Source: Brachypterus glaber
Lineage: Eukaryota > Arthropoda > Insecta > Coleoptera > Kateretidae
Direction: 5' to 3'
Assembly: GCA_958510825.1 (NCBI GenBank)
Contig: OY294048.1
Span: 11,053,589 to 11,117,588 of the forward strand
Length of the DNA stretch: 64,000 bases
The notes under the pieces are model-generated. The model made no database searches. It saw nothing but the letters and a program-made list of their open reading frames with translations, and was not told the DNA's origin. Within the stretch, counting starts at the first letter, position 1, and each line of letters opens with the position of its first letter. This document shows positions 23,836 through 36,200 of this stretch, piece by piece. A program made the translations under genes and the position numbers.

Positions 23836-24205
23836 AAGATGAAGACGTCTGCAGCTTGCCGAGAGGAAAGGACAACTATAATTTAGCTTAGATGACGTTA
23901 CAAATCTACAAGTTCAATGTCTCTAAAAAGAAAAAAAAAATAAAAAGTCGGTGCCTATTTCACAGCAAACAATTTAACAACAAAAATAATTGTTACTGTT
24001 TGATTTAGGGAATGGTGAAACTGGCACCGACTTAAGTATTTTTAATTTTTTACTTTTTAGAGAAATAGAAGTGGGTTCATTCTTTTTTGCGAAAAGTTTT
24101 TATATTTTACTTTTAGATACACGGAACTTGTATATTTGTAAAGTCATCTAACCTCAATTACAGTTGTCCTTTCATCTCAGCAAGCTGCTGACGTCATCAT
24201 CTTAT
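23836..24205. mobile_element. 370-bp foldback element
   Basis: Arms such as GAGGAAAGGACAACTATAAT and its inverse ATTACAGTTGTCCTTTCATC, and AAAGTCGGTGCC facing GGCACCGACTT near the centre, pair over nearly the whole length. Confidence 0.85.
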
Positions 24206-24244
24206 TATACTTTTTAATTGTGAAGATCAAAATAATATTTGGCA

Positions 24245-24592
24245 AAAAATATTTTTTATCCAATACATACAGATATTGAGACAATTACCAGCTTTATTTT
24301 AAATAGATAAACTTAATAATAACCCCAGCGTGGCTTTTACTTTATTGAGTGGATAATTATTTATTTTACCCACTCAACTGTCACTTGTCAAATTATTTTC
24401 TTGTAATGTCATTAAAATTTTTAATAAATGATAAATGAATTTCTAAGCTATTTATTGGATAAAACCTTGTATGGCACTCATGGGTAAACCGATATTGCCC
24501 TCTCGAAAATTAACCTGCTTGGCTGACTCCTCGCAGGTTAATTTTCTCATGGGCAATATCTTACTTTACCCACTAGTACCATAAATAACTAT
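24245..24592 (+). repeat. Hairpin-bearing repeat, copy 1
   Basis: About 340 bp found three times (reversed at 40905-41235 and 53305-53640). One end is a strong hairpin of about 110 bp built on GGGTAAACCGATATTGCCCT and TTAACCTGCTTGGCTGA; the other end runs to ATCCAATA with no inverse partner. The one-sided hairpin is unlike an ordinary MITE. Confidence 0.8.
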
Positions 24593-24898
24593 TACTCGTG
24601 AACGAAATTTTTTTGGCGGACCTGTGTTATTATTATTTCAATGCGTTGCTATGGTTTGTTTTATCGTTTGCTATCATTATATGTGTAATTTTTCCAGTAC
24701 AGACTTCAGTCGATTTTTCCAAAAAAAAAAAGTTTATCTACGCTTTGTTTAGTATTACAACACTAGTGCCTTTTGAAGATATTATAAAACCCGAACGCTT
24801 TTGTTTTTAAATTTTGAAAGTGCTTTTTTCTATTGTTAAGTAAATGCCAGTGTAATCATATTTAATGTTTTCGGGTTTTTAAAGCTTTGAAAAAAGTC

Positions 24899-25066
24899 CA
24901 ACCACATAACTATAGTCCATGTTTAAACTTTACCTCACTCAACTTAATAAAAGTTGGTGTATTATACACCAAACTATAATAGGGGTATACAGCAACACGT
25001 TTTCAATATTTTTTAAATACGCCGCTCATGTACTAGAGGTGTGTGGTTGGACTATAGCTGCGTGGT
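24899..25066. mobile_element. MITE with AACCACATAACTATAGTCCA ends
   Basis: The left end AACCACATAACTATAGTCCA faces TGGACTATAGCTGCGTGGTT. A single end of the same family is at about 62296. Confidence 0.7.
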
Positions 25067-25096
25067 TCTGGTCTATATTTTTTTTGTGAAATTACT

Positions 25097-25308
25097 ATGG
25101 TCTGTTTTTTCAGGCAAGATAGTAAATTAAAAATCGCACAGTGAATATTTTTACAACAGGTTTGAATAGTATATGTTTGTGTATAGAATATAGTTATGTT
25201 TTATAAAATAAACTACGCAGTATATTTCCACATTCAATATTTGAATCTGTTTTGAAAATATTTACTGTGCGATTTTTAATTTACTATCGCTTGATGAAAC
25301 AGACCATA
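25097..25308. mobile_element. MITE, fourth copy of the 21.7-kb cluster family
   Basis: Starts TATGGTCTGTTT and ends AAACAGACCATA, with ATTAAAAATCGCACAGTG and its inverse just inside each end. Confidence 0.85.
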
Positions 25309-25548
25309 GTTTTGATTAATTTTATGCAAGCGCGCGATTTTACTTTTTGATGGTATTTCTAACCTCAAATAGCGGTTTTGTACCAAATGACAGATATATC
25401 TGATATATCAGCAGTTTGGTAGCAAACTTTTGATTAGTTTTGCTGTTTTCATTGAACACACTATGTGTTTAAATAATTGACATTTTTTTTCTTTGCTATT
25501 ATGACATTTGTCAAAAGTTAAAGCCTTATATTTTTTACAGGTTACAAA

Positions 25549-26559
25549 ATGAATTGTCGAGACCCACAAGGAAAACAGACAGAGACTTTAAGAACCTCGG
25601 ACTTCTACAAGACTTGTAACTTGCCTAAAAGATTCGATTATCCCTCCTGGTTTTATGGCTATGGCGTACAAAAAACTCCTGCTGCGCATCCTTTTTATAT
25701 GACCACTACTGCAGATTATGGCAGGTAAGTAACCATGTTCATTCGTTACGAAAATTAATTATTGCAAAGTTTATATATCATTATCATAATATAATATCCC
25801 CAGCGCTTCGCACTATAATAGTATAATACGGTATACAGCGGTAGTTTCAAAATCGCCAAAAAGCGTCCTAGACAAAATATTCTTGGATACAAATGTGTTT
25901 CATGAAACAATAAGAAATTTTGTATTGAGAATGTCAGTTTGTCCGTCTGTCCGTCTTTCCGTATGTCCGTCTGTTCGTCTGTCCGTCTGATTTCACTGTT
26001 TTTGTGGACACGATAACTCGAAAATGCTGTGAATAGTATAAAAATCTAAATTTTAATTTCCTTAAAAAAAACGCATTTTTTTATGTTATGTTATGTTATA
26101 TTAAAATATAAGTATTATTAATAGCATAACTGTTTTTGTATTTCTTCTATTTGTAAACCATGTTTTATGCACAAACTACACGAAAGAAAAAAATAATAAA
26201 GCTCATATTCGTAATCAGCATCCCAAAAAAATACAGAAAAACAGTGACCTACTAAATCTAAGACAGCTGTAAAAAATCCTATACAGGTTTTTTGACCCAC
26301 CAGTCACAGGCCAGTGTTATTGGCCCTTTTTTCTTTTCCCTTCTATTCGAATTTAAAATTTTCAAAAATAATAATTTTACCTATAAGGCTCTTTCCACCT
26401 ATTTACCAATCTTCTGTTTTATATTTCAGATATCCTCCGACGATCCACAGCGTTCCCACATCATACTTTCCGTGTAATCAACAATTTACCAATTTCTACT
26501 CGAAATCGGGCAACTACAGAAATTACTCATTGAACACTGGTTTAGATTCTAACATGTAG
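25549..26559 (+). CDS. Pierce1: PIERCE1-like ciliary microtubule inner protein, two exons
   Basis: Exons 25549-25724 and 26430-26559 (GTAAGT donor, TTTCAG acceptor) join in phase 2 into 101 residues. The family signature TSDFYKT, LPKRF and a Trp-Phe-x-Gly-Tyr run at residues 17-39 and the C-terminal YRNYSLNTGLD match PIERCE1/PIERCE2 (human C9orf116 group), small proteins that bind the inside of axonemal doublet microtubules and connect to outer dynein arm docking. In insects this would act in sperm flagella or mechanosensory cilia. The ATG lies 8 nt after TTTTTTACAG, so a non-coding upstream exon ending at that acceptor is likely; it was not located. The match is from family memory rather than a search. 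Confidence 0.8.
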
Positions 26560-26699
26560 AAATTTCTATAAATTTTAGACCGGGAAAAACATAATTTCTT
26601 TCTTAAATTTTAAATATTAATAATATTATTATATATACATAATATTATACAAAATTAAATTCTACAAAAATATCAATTTGTTTTTTATATATTAACCTT

Positions 26700-27375
26700 C
26701 TCGTGTCATCAATATATCGCAAATATTTACTTGAATCTACAGTTACTCATTGAACACTGGTTTGTATTCCACATTGTAGATTCTTCTATTATTATTAGAT
26801 GGGGAAAAACATAAATTTGTCCTTAAAATTTAAATATTATACATAACTAAATTCTACTAAATTATCAATTTGTTTTTTTTATATAGCTCCCTGCAGAAAT
26901 TACTCATTGAACACTGGTTTAGATTTTAAAAGGTAAACATTTTGCAATTACCCTTTTAGTACATATGGGAAAAAAAAATTATTAATTTTTTTTAAATTTT
27001 AGGGGTTAAACAAAATTAAATTCTTCGAAAATATTAATTTGTTTTTTATCTCTTAGCCTGTTAAAACTTACAATTTACCCATTTCTACTCGAAATCGTTT
27101 AACTACAGAAATTACTCATCGATAACTGGTTTAGATTCTAACATATAGGAAAAGCTATTAATTTTAGACTGGGAGAAAACATAAATTCTTAAATTAAATT
27201 AAATATTATAAAAAATTAAATTCTACAAAAATATGATTTTTTTATTTCTTAGTATTTAAAAATATTATAGTTATATTACAGTTCTTATGTGATCAACAAT
27301 TAACCAATTTTCTCTCTAAATCGGGAAACTACAGAAATAACTCAATAATACTGGTTTAGATGAAATAAAATGAAG
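26700..27375 (+). pseudogene. Decayed tandem copies of the Pierce1 last exon
   Basis: The end of exon 2 and its 3' flank (ACTCATTGAACACTGGTTT, then GGGAAAAACATAA and ATTAAATTCTAC words) recur at about 26740, 26900, 27100 and 27335, spaced roughly 160-240 bp. Some copies keep an upstream CAG and the AATTACTCATT core; others carry stops or small deletions (ATCGATAACTGG, AATAATACTGG). They are partial exon duplications in direct orientation, not whole genes. Confidence 0.8.
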
Positions 27376-27379
27376 AAAT

Positions 27380-27500
27380 TAATAAACCCTCTGCCACAGA
27401 CATGGCGTAGATTTTAAGTATTCAATTTGTGATTTCTCCCAACTCCGACTAACTATGGTTTTCCGCTTCTCAGTACCTTTCGGACATTCAGTTTAAGCTC
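27380..27500 (-). repeat. Repeat shared with 59700-59830
   Basis: AACCCTCTGCCACAGACA, CCCAACTCCGACTAACTA and CTTTCGGACATTCAG match, reversed, the right part of the element at 59467-59832. Confidence 0.7.
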
Positions 27501-27979
27501 TAAATCCGAGCGGAGATGTTGGTATGTTGCAGTGATTTTTCACGTGGTCATTTAAAATTTGTCTTGCTTAATAATAAAAACAATAGGGTTTATCCATAGC
27601 AAAAAAATATATATCAAAATTAACAAAAAATGACATTATAGCACAAATTATATTATACGTTGTATAAATAATTTATTTAAATATTATGTTCAATTGCAAT
27701 TAAAATTAAATAATTAATTATTATTTATTTTAATTAATTATAATTTAATCTATAAAGAACTCGTAACGATTAATAAGTGAAAATTTTAAAAACTTTGTTC
27801 GACTTTTAAATTGTTTAAGGGGAAATCTCTTTTGAAAAAAAAAATTTTTTCTTTTCTTTTAAAAACAAAACATTCGAATGAACCTAGGCTTAATGGGAAA
27901 GTATTTTGTTGGTTTACAAATTTGGCGAAGGCGCATGCATTAAAGAAAAAACAAAAGCTTTTGCTCCAAGTCCCTTATA

Positions 27980-28218
27980 AGCTTATATAATTGAATCGGT
28001 AATTGCTAAAAAACAGCTTAAGTCAAAAACCGATATTTAATAATGTGTTCAGTGCAAAAATAATAAGAATTTGAGTAAATACTTTTTTTTGTGTTCAGTA
28101 ACTCTTACTGCACACTAAACAAGTGTTTACTTTAATTCCTTTTTTTTGCAGTTAGCGCATTATTAAATATAGTTTTTTGACTTATTAGGGTGTTTTAGCA
28201 ATAACCGATTCAATTATA
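27980..28218. mobile_element. 240-bp palindromic MITE
   Basis: ATTGAATCGGTAATTGCTAA at the left faces TTAGCAATAACCGATTCAAT at the right, continuing inward through AAGTCAAAAA and ATATTTAATAATG. Confidence 0.85.
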
Positions 28219-28271
28219 TCTTAGTTTTCTTTAATAGAAGCAGCCTCGGATGCAGCAATATGTCGATATAA

Positions 28272-28995
28272 AATATCCTTTTTTCTACGACTTGTTTGGA
28301 ATGTAAGCAAATACCCACACTTTTCAAACACAGAATAAATCCATTCTAGCTCTATATACGGTATGAATATTCCGTATCAAGTGTTAGAATGAGTACATGT
28401 AGCTCTTGTTTATAAAAGTAAAGAAAACTGTAGCAAAATTAGCAAAAATATATATATTTTACCATGAAATATTGAATAATTTAATGCAATTTAAAGTTTT
28501 GCGTTAAAATTACATAAAGTTTAGTAGTTTTTCTTAATATTTGACCAGTTTTTTATCAATTTAGTCCAAAAAATTAAAACTGCTCCATCTATTGTTAAAT
28601 ATTTAAACCTGATATCTGTCACAACAATCTGACATAGCCTTCAATTTTTGCACTATAATTTGTAAATATGTCCTAAAATTAAATAAAAATCTTTTTTAAG
28701 TACTGATTTGATAAAATTATTAAACAACATTAATTGCTTTTATTAAAAATATGTGTTTCGTTGCATTTACAATGTAGAGTCACAAAAAACATTGTTTTAA
28801 ACCTTGTCCGCAGTTTAAAGCCATACAGTGTTTCATATTTGCAGTCGAAGAAAAAGTATAGTCTACAACACGTATGGAATAGTCATTTCGCGCTCGCGGG
28901 ACCGTCAAACTCGCCTGCCGGCTCTTATGACAAACTTTCCGCTCTTGCGGAATATTGTCTATTCCATACTAGTTATAGAATATACTATTCCCGGT
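28272..28995 (-). repeat. 550-bp dispersed repeat, copy 2 (longest)
   Basis: Reverse-oriented copy of the repeat at 7032-7578, matching from CTACGACTTG at one end to GTTATAGAATATACTATTC at the other, with extra internal sequence near 28440-28600. It confirms both ends of the family. Confidence 0.8.
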
Positions 28996-28999
28996 CTAT

Positions 29000-29760
29000 C
29001 TATACATTTATACATACATACATTTATTCATAAGAGTGTTGCGGAAGTTTAATGTAAATTTTGTAATAGAGATTCTAAATCTGAGATTCGTTTACTAATA
29101 AAATACATCCAACGTCATGGAAATCGTCCATAGTAACTATAAGATATTCATATATGAAAATATTAGGGAATATACATATATTTGGGAAAACACTTAAAAT
29201 GGTATTAGGGGAAGGTAGCCTATATTGTACCGGTCCGCAAATCGTACTTTTTTAATTTCTCTAACTTCGAAAATATTTTTGCGACATCTTTTGACTTTTA
29301 AGAATAGCTGGATTGGAGATAAACCCTCATATACTTTAATTTAGTCGTGGTAAATCAACCTCAAGGTATTAACCTCCGAAAAGATGACAAAAGTTAAGGT
29401 TTAAATCAATTTTTGGTAGTTGCAATGAAAAATGCAGTGAACTGTACAATTAATTATAGTGGTTTTTTGTTCATACGGTTTTATTATGTATAAATGTTTA
29501 ATTTAACTGCTCCTTAAGCCAGGTTTAAATATGTTCACACTTGGTAAAGTTTACTATCATATATATATATTATTTTTAATTGGGTTGATTTTATTTATTT
29601 AATCTTTGATATAATATGTAAAAAATTAATCTTATTAAACCATTTTTTAGCATTATGACTACCAAAAGTTGATTTTTATGTTATTATTTATTTTAAGAGT
29701 CTTAAAGTCTTAAAATTAATAAATTACCAAATATACAACTCGTTTTTAAATAAAACTTTA
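29000..29760. other. Non-coding stretch
   Basis: No gene or repeat class is recognised between the dispersed repeat and the duplicated exon. Confidence 0.5.
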
Positions 29761-29769
29761 AGAACTTAA

Positions 29770-30035
29770 AAGTTTCAGGCCTGTTTTTGATTTATTTATT
29801 TGTCCAGTCCACTATGCTTTGTCAAGATTTTCTGTGATAAACATCATTGAACATCATTTTAGTTAACGATGTTCAATTTATTTCTACTTTTTTCTTGCTG
29901 AACCGAGAAATATCAAGTACTAAAAATAATGAAGAACAATATTATACCACAACATCGAACAAGGAAAACCCAGAAAAAGCAAAATCAAAAAAGGAAAATC
30001 ACAAAAGGGAACCCTGAAAGAGATGAAATGCATGC
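29770..30035 (+). pseudogene. Decayed tandem copy of EGF-gene exon 1 and upstream DNA
   Basis: Direct repeat of about 30140-30385, offset by about 370 bp. It includes the ATG and the start of the signal peptide, but the copy meets TGA at codon 11 and diverges by indels in the Lys/Glu-rich part. It lacks the second half of the exon and its donor. Confidence 0.85.
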
Positions 30036-30239
30036 CATTAATGGTTGCTACTAAAACTATAATTTTAAATAAAACAAGCTCAAAAATTTATATTTAGTTT
30101 AATATGAGCAAGAATAAACAAAAATACAATTAGTTTTTAAAGGATTAAAAACATAAAAGCTCCACACCATTTTTGATTTATTTATTTTTACAGTACACTG
30201 TGCGTTGTCAAGATTTTCTGTCATAAACATCATTGAACG

Positions 30240-33200
30240 ATGTTCAATTTATTTCTACTTCTTCTATTGCTAAACCGAGAAATATCAAGTACTGAAAATA
30301 ATCAAGAAGAATATTATACCACAAAAACGTACAAGGAAAACCCAGAAAAAGAAAAATCAGAAAACGAAAACTTGAAAGAGCCGGATTGGTTAAGTGATGC
30401 TCTTAAAGATATTGCTTATTACTTACGTGCTCATAAATTCAACGAGTATGATAGAAGATATGAGACCGATGCAGCAAAGGCGACGAGGTAGGATGTAATA
30501 TATCGACTGATCAATTTGAAGAAGTCGTATACACTGCACACAGTCGGAATTTTCTAAATTCATGGCCAAAACCCTTAATAAGCTCCAATTTATACCAAAA
30601 TTTGTATTTAGGGGTTTTTGGGGCTGCTGAATACAAGTTTAACACTCAAATTAATTTTTACAAAATGGCGGATCCAATATGGCTGCTGCCTATATCAAAA
30701 TTTTTTGCAGATTTTTTACTGAAAACCATTGTACATAGGTTTTTGAGGTCGCTGATTACGAATGTAATACTTATTTTAGTTTTTAAAAAATGGCGGATTC
30801 AATATGGCTGCCGCCTATATCAAAATTTGCAGATGCTGAATATCAAGGTGGGGTAAGGGGGTAAAATGTGATAAAAATATTTTTTTAAACATTTTTTTTT
30901 ATTTTATCTTTTCGTTTTAAAAAAAAGAATTTTTTTTCGATAAATTTGTTTTTAATTTATTTTCAAAAAAAAAAAATTTGAAATATTTTTTGAAAATTTT
31001 TTGGTTTTCCAATTTTTTTTATTAGTTTATTAATAAACCTAGACCTACAGTATTATTTTGTTGGCAGTAGTATTTTTTTACTGCAAAAATACCTAAAACT
31101 AAATCTGCCTGTCTTAGATATTTTTTAGGTTTGGGGAGGGAGGGGCGGGGGATATTAGCAGCAAATTCTTGTTTTAATAATTAGCAAACACATTAATCTT
31201 CTCAACCAAGTGTAAAAAGTTGCTTAATGCTGATTAATCTGAAACTTTTTGCCAAGTCGTAATACAAGTTTTAAAAAAAGGAACCAAATTTACAGACTAT
31301 AACGAGGGGCTGACCGCGAGGAAATCTTTTGTACAAGCCAAAGGAACTCAGGAGGAACTCTGGAGGAACTCAGGAGGAACTCCGAGGAACTCCGAGGAAC
31401 TCCGAGGAACTCTTTGCAAAAAGGAACTCCTTTGTACAAATTTCAGACGAGGTCAGAAACAATTATCATTTATTACCACCTTTTTGGTAGAAACCGTCAG
31501 GGACAAAGCTTTTTTTCTCGAAGGTAATTTTGGGGCGCCAATCTTTGTGTTGAAGAGGCGCCAAGTTTGGTAGAAACTCCGAGGAACTCCGAGGAACTCT
31601 TTGCAAAAAGGAGGAACTCTTTGCAAAATGGAGGAACTCTTTGCAAAATGGAGGAACTCTTTGAAAAATGGAGGAACTCTTTGCAAAATGGAGGAACTCT
31701 TTGCAAAAAGGAACTCCTTTGTACAAATTTCAGACGAGGTCAGAAACAATTATCATTTATTACCACCTTTTTGGTAGAAACCGTCAGGGACAAAGCTTTT
31801 TTCTAGTAACCGTCTGGGACAAAGCTTTTTTTATGAAGGTATTTTTTTGGGCGCCAACTTCTTTTTTTGTAGGGGCGCCAAGTTGAAACCGCCAGGGAAA
31901 AAACTTTCTTTTGATGGTGCCTTATTGGCAGTAGTGCTTGCACAGCGGTAATTTCTACGGCTTATTTGCCAAAAATTACCGAGGAACTCTTAAGGAACAC
32001 AGGAGGAACTCCCAAGGAACTCCGAGGAACTCTTTGCAAAAAGAAACTCTTTTGTACAAATTTCAGACGCGGTCAGCCCCTCGGACTAAAACTGATGACT
32101 TCCCCTTTTAAACTCAATAATAAAAAACAATTCTTTTTTGTAAAAAATAAATAGGTACATACATACGGAATTTAAATTCATTTTAAAAAACTGCTTTAAA
32201 AAAGCAACAACTTTGATATTTATATTAAAAAATAGTATATTGTTTTACTAAGGGGAAAAGTGAAGCTTTTTTTACTAGTCTGTAGAATTTACGGACGACG
32301 CGAAGCGGAGTCCGGAAACTACAGACGAGTAAAAAAAGGCACTTTTCCTCTGAGTGAAACATACTATTTTTTCTTCAAGCATCCTATATATATTTTTTTA
32401 AATAATAATTTTTGAATTTAATTTATTCAGTAATAAAGTATGTTTTTTTTACTAAAATAGGCCAATAAAACCCTTTCGAAATAAACTTAAACCTTCCTTA
32501 GCTCATTTTAAATTTTTTTCGTAGGCTAAATCGTACACTTTTCGCGATTTCGATGGTAACTTGTCTAATGTAGCATTTGCAATTTCAGAGAGATTTGTAG
32601 GTGTATAAACCATATATTCTTCTTCAATCATTTTTAATCAATTTCACACAAGGTTTTTGCACAGAATCTCGAGTCAATCACCTGTTTACATAATAAACAA
32701 ACAAGTTTGAAGTTTGGCTGTCATCAAAGTCAAAGAGTGCTGCCGCCAGTGGTGGTTTTGCTAACCAACTTTTTTTTACGGCGTACAACAATGAACTCAT
32801 TTTTTTACTGTAAAAAAATAGATCACTTCTAACTAGTGTGTTCAGTTATAAAATATAAACATTTTAGTACGCTTGAAGAAAAACTTGATTTTTTGGGAAA
32901 AATAACGTTTCAAAATTAGTTTCTTGAAACCCTATTTTTGAACTGACATTTTCGGTTCATTTGTTTTGATATAAAAACGACTTTGGCACCATCCATTGGT
33001 ACAGTTCATAGAGAAGATAAATATCGATAGAGGCAACTATTTGAAGCAATTTCGCTTTCGAGGGTTTTGGCCATGAATTTAGAAAATTCCGCCTGTGTGC
33101 ACTGTAGAAAAAAAAATAATATTTTTTCTTTTTCTAACATCTATATAATCTATACAGGGTGTTCTACGAGCTCTATGACAAACTTTGGCAGATCATAGCT

Positions 33201-36200
33201 GGGTTAATTCCAAACATTTTTCTTAAATAAACATGGGTCCGATTCGCTTTTGTTTAGAAGTTAGAATCATTTTAAAATAGTATATTACTCACTGAGTACG
33301 CGAACCTAGATTTCAGTGCACGAGAGTGTTTATTTTTTACAAGGCGGAGCCTGCCAAAAATAGAAACTATAGTTATAACCTTACTATACCCAAGATATAG
33401 ATTGGAATGTTTTATTTATGTCTAGATGTTATAAAAATTACTTAATTTTTGATTTAGTTACCATACATTTTATAAAAAACATCAAAATATACGGTCTTTT
33501 TCTCATGAAATTGTAAAACAGTACAATTTTACTGTTACATCCACAAAAATCTAATTTAATTAGATAGTAAAACCCATTAAACAGTAGCTGTTTAACGCGT
33601 TGCCTATAATGATATATTGTATTAAATTTAAAACCAAGAAAAGTAAAGGTAAATGAAAATCATATTTAATGTTTGACATACAAAAATGTTTGTATGCTAT
33701 CTTTTGCTTTTATTTTCTTTTATTTGTATGCTTTGCTTTTCTCAAAAGTTCTTTGAATAATAATAAATATTAGAAAATATTAAATTAAGAAACTTTATAT
33801 TTTTTCAGGATCGTAGGAAAAATAGTGTACAACTCGTTGGAAAGTGTATTTCCTACACTCGTGGGGTTTCCTCACTGGCCTGACTGCTCGTTCGTAAACC
33901 TTTCCACTCTCCTGAAATATGTCACTTTATACACTAGTTACTTAATATATTTTTTTTGTTTGTTTAACCTCGTACTATTCTACTTAATTAAGCATCCCCT
34001 AAGTCCAGGACTTGTGTGGGCTAGTAGTAGAGGGAACCACCGGCTTATACTGACTTTCGAACCAGTTTCTAGGGAGTGTCCGTTTCACTTAGCGCCTTCG
34101 CCAAATTTCAATTATTAATTAACTAAAAAAGGCAAATCGGCGCCAGTGAGAATCGAACTCACGATAGTAGACTTGCTATACATACGCGCTAGCCACTACG
34201 CTATGCCTCCTAGTATTATTGTTAATGTAGTAAAGTTTTAGGTGATAACAATGCAGTAAAAAATAAAATGTTTTAACATGGCAATAATTGGCTCACCTAC
34301 CTTATAATAAAACAGTAACTTTAGTCCAAACTTTAAAATGTAATTTAATTTTATATATTGTCTTAGAGAATACTACAAGGGTTTCCCGAAGCCGCCATTA
34401 CGTTCGCTACATTGGGAGGTCCATAAAAACTGTGACAGTTCCTTTCTGGAATGCGTAGACTATTTAAGAAAAAAGCTCCGGTATGTCTCCTTGAAAAGAA
34501 CGGACGATACTGTTTACGTTATTCTGGATCAAAACTGGACAATGTCTGGAAACAAAGACAAAATTGAAGAGATCGACAAGGAATGTCAAAAGTTTAAGAG
34601 CATGGACTATAATGTTGCCAATCCCTTTGAAGGTAAGTTGTAAAATATGTAGTACACGGAAAGAAATTAGTGGGCTCTGCGCTATACATTATAAGATATT
34701 TGGTAACAGTGGCAAATTATAGTGATTTAAGCTATAGATTATAAGGGACACAATAACTAATAATGTTAAAAATAAATTGGAAACGATTATATATATTACA
34801 GACACGATTATATTTATTACAGGCACTATTATAAATTTACAGAAATTTTATTATATTATAAAAATTATTAGCACGGACAATAATTAAATCTATTTAAGCT
34901 ATAAATGCCATACTATTTGTTATATTTTATTATTCACTAAACAATTAAAGTATTTCATATAAATTTTTACACTGACTGCCATAATTGTAAGAGAAAGCCT
35001 TGTATTTATATAATAAGCGATTATAATTTGCTTGGTATGTGTGTTATAGCGCTTCTAGCTATAATTTTTTTTCCGTGTAGGGTGCCTAAGTTTAAAAAAT
35101 ATATTTTTCAGAAAGCAAACCTCAGTTTTTTCAGATTTTTTTAAAAATATATACCTAAAGGTGGCATACAGTTTTTTTTATTGAACAAAAAATAATTTTT
35201 CAAGAAAATTTCGTAGGGCGCCGGGCGCGACCTTGAGATATTCAATATTTTTATTATTATTTTAAATATAAAAAAGTTAATTTCAGACGATTGTAGAATT
35301 AAAAGTATTTTTGGAAAAAAAACCCTTTAACAGGTTCGCGACGACGGTGTTTTCGCTAAAACTCAACTATGGCCGTATGGATTTTGGGGTCTATGGAAAC
35401 TGCTCAGACAGGTGGTGCACGTCGGCCCTCGGGCAAGTCGTCCGTGTACCACCGGTGGCACGTCGTCGCGAACGTGTTAAGAGGGTTAAAAATAAAAAAA
35501 TCTAAATATATAAAAAACACCTTTACGTTTTTTTTATGTTTTATATTACAGATATATAAAACATAAAAAAACGTAAAGGGGTATCACTATCATTTAATGA
35601 AAATCCGCCCCCACAAAGAAGGTTAAACTACCCCCCAAGCACCAAAAAAAAGTAGTAAATCATAAAGTATCTCAAAAAAATCTAGTTAAAAGTTAGTTAT
35701 GTTTAATAAAATGTGAAAAAATTTGGTATATTTGTTTTATGCACAAGTTCATGACCAGAAAAAATTTTTGAGAACTTATACATTACATTTTATCAATTCC
35801 GATCGTAGTTAAAGATGTTTGAAAAAGAGACTAAAAAACCACTTTTTTGTGGTCACTCTTTACGTTTGAGGTTATGGCGAAATTTTCTGAGCCTTTTTGG
35901 AGCCTATATGAACCTCATAGCTATATTTTTTTTTTAACATTTATAGGTTGTCCAAAAATGCATTTTTCTTTCGAGGGGTGAAATAAATTGAGAAGATTGT
36001 TTAATTATCTTTAAAGACTTGCCCATTCCAAAATTGTCTAATATCAATTGTTTTATAAATAAAAAAAAACATTATGGCATTATGGTTGACTTTCTTTCCA
36101 AAAAAGCTTATGGTGCCACCGTTAAAAAATCTAAGAAAAAATATCAGTAACGTTTTTTAGATAAGTGAATAATTTTAAGAGGTGGAACCTAAAGAATTCC

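Noticed and set aside
24598..24810. Hydrophobic 70-codon plus frame
   Set aside because: Starts at GTG, not ATG, composition follows T-rich DNA, and no family is recognised.
31453..32154. Several overlapping frames on both strands with KEFLHFAKSS-like repeats
   Set aside because: Produced by the GAGGAACTC minisatellite inside a transposable element.
34139..34210. Possible tRNA gene on the minus strand (also 61973-62044)
   Set aside because: A and B boxes and 72-nt length fit, but acceptor-stem pairing is imperfect, no sound anticodon stem forms, and both copies continue into the same 180-bp body, so they are SINE heads.
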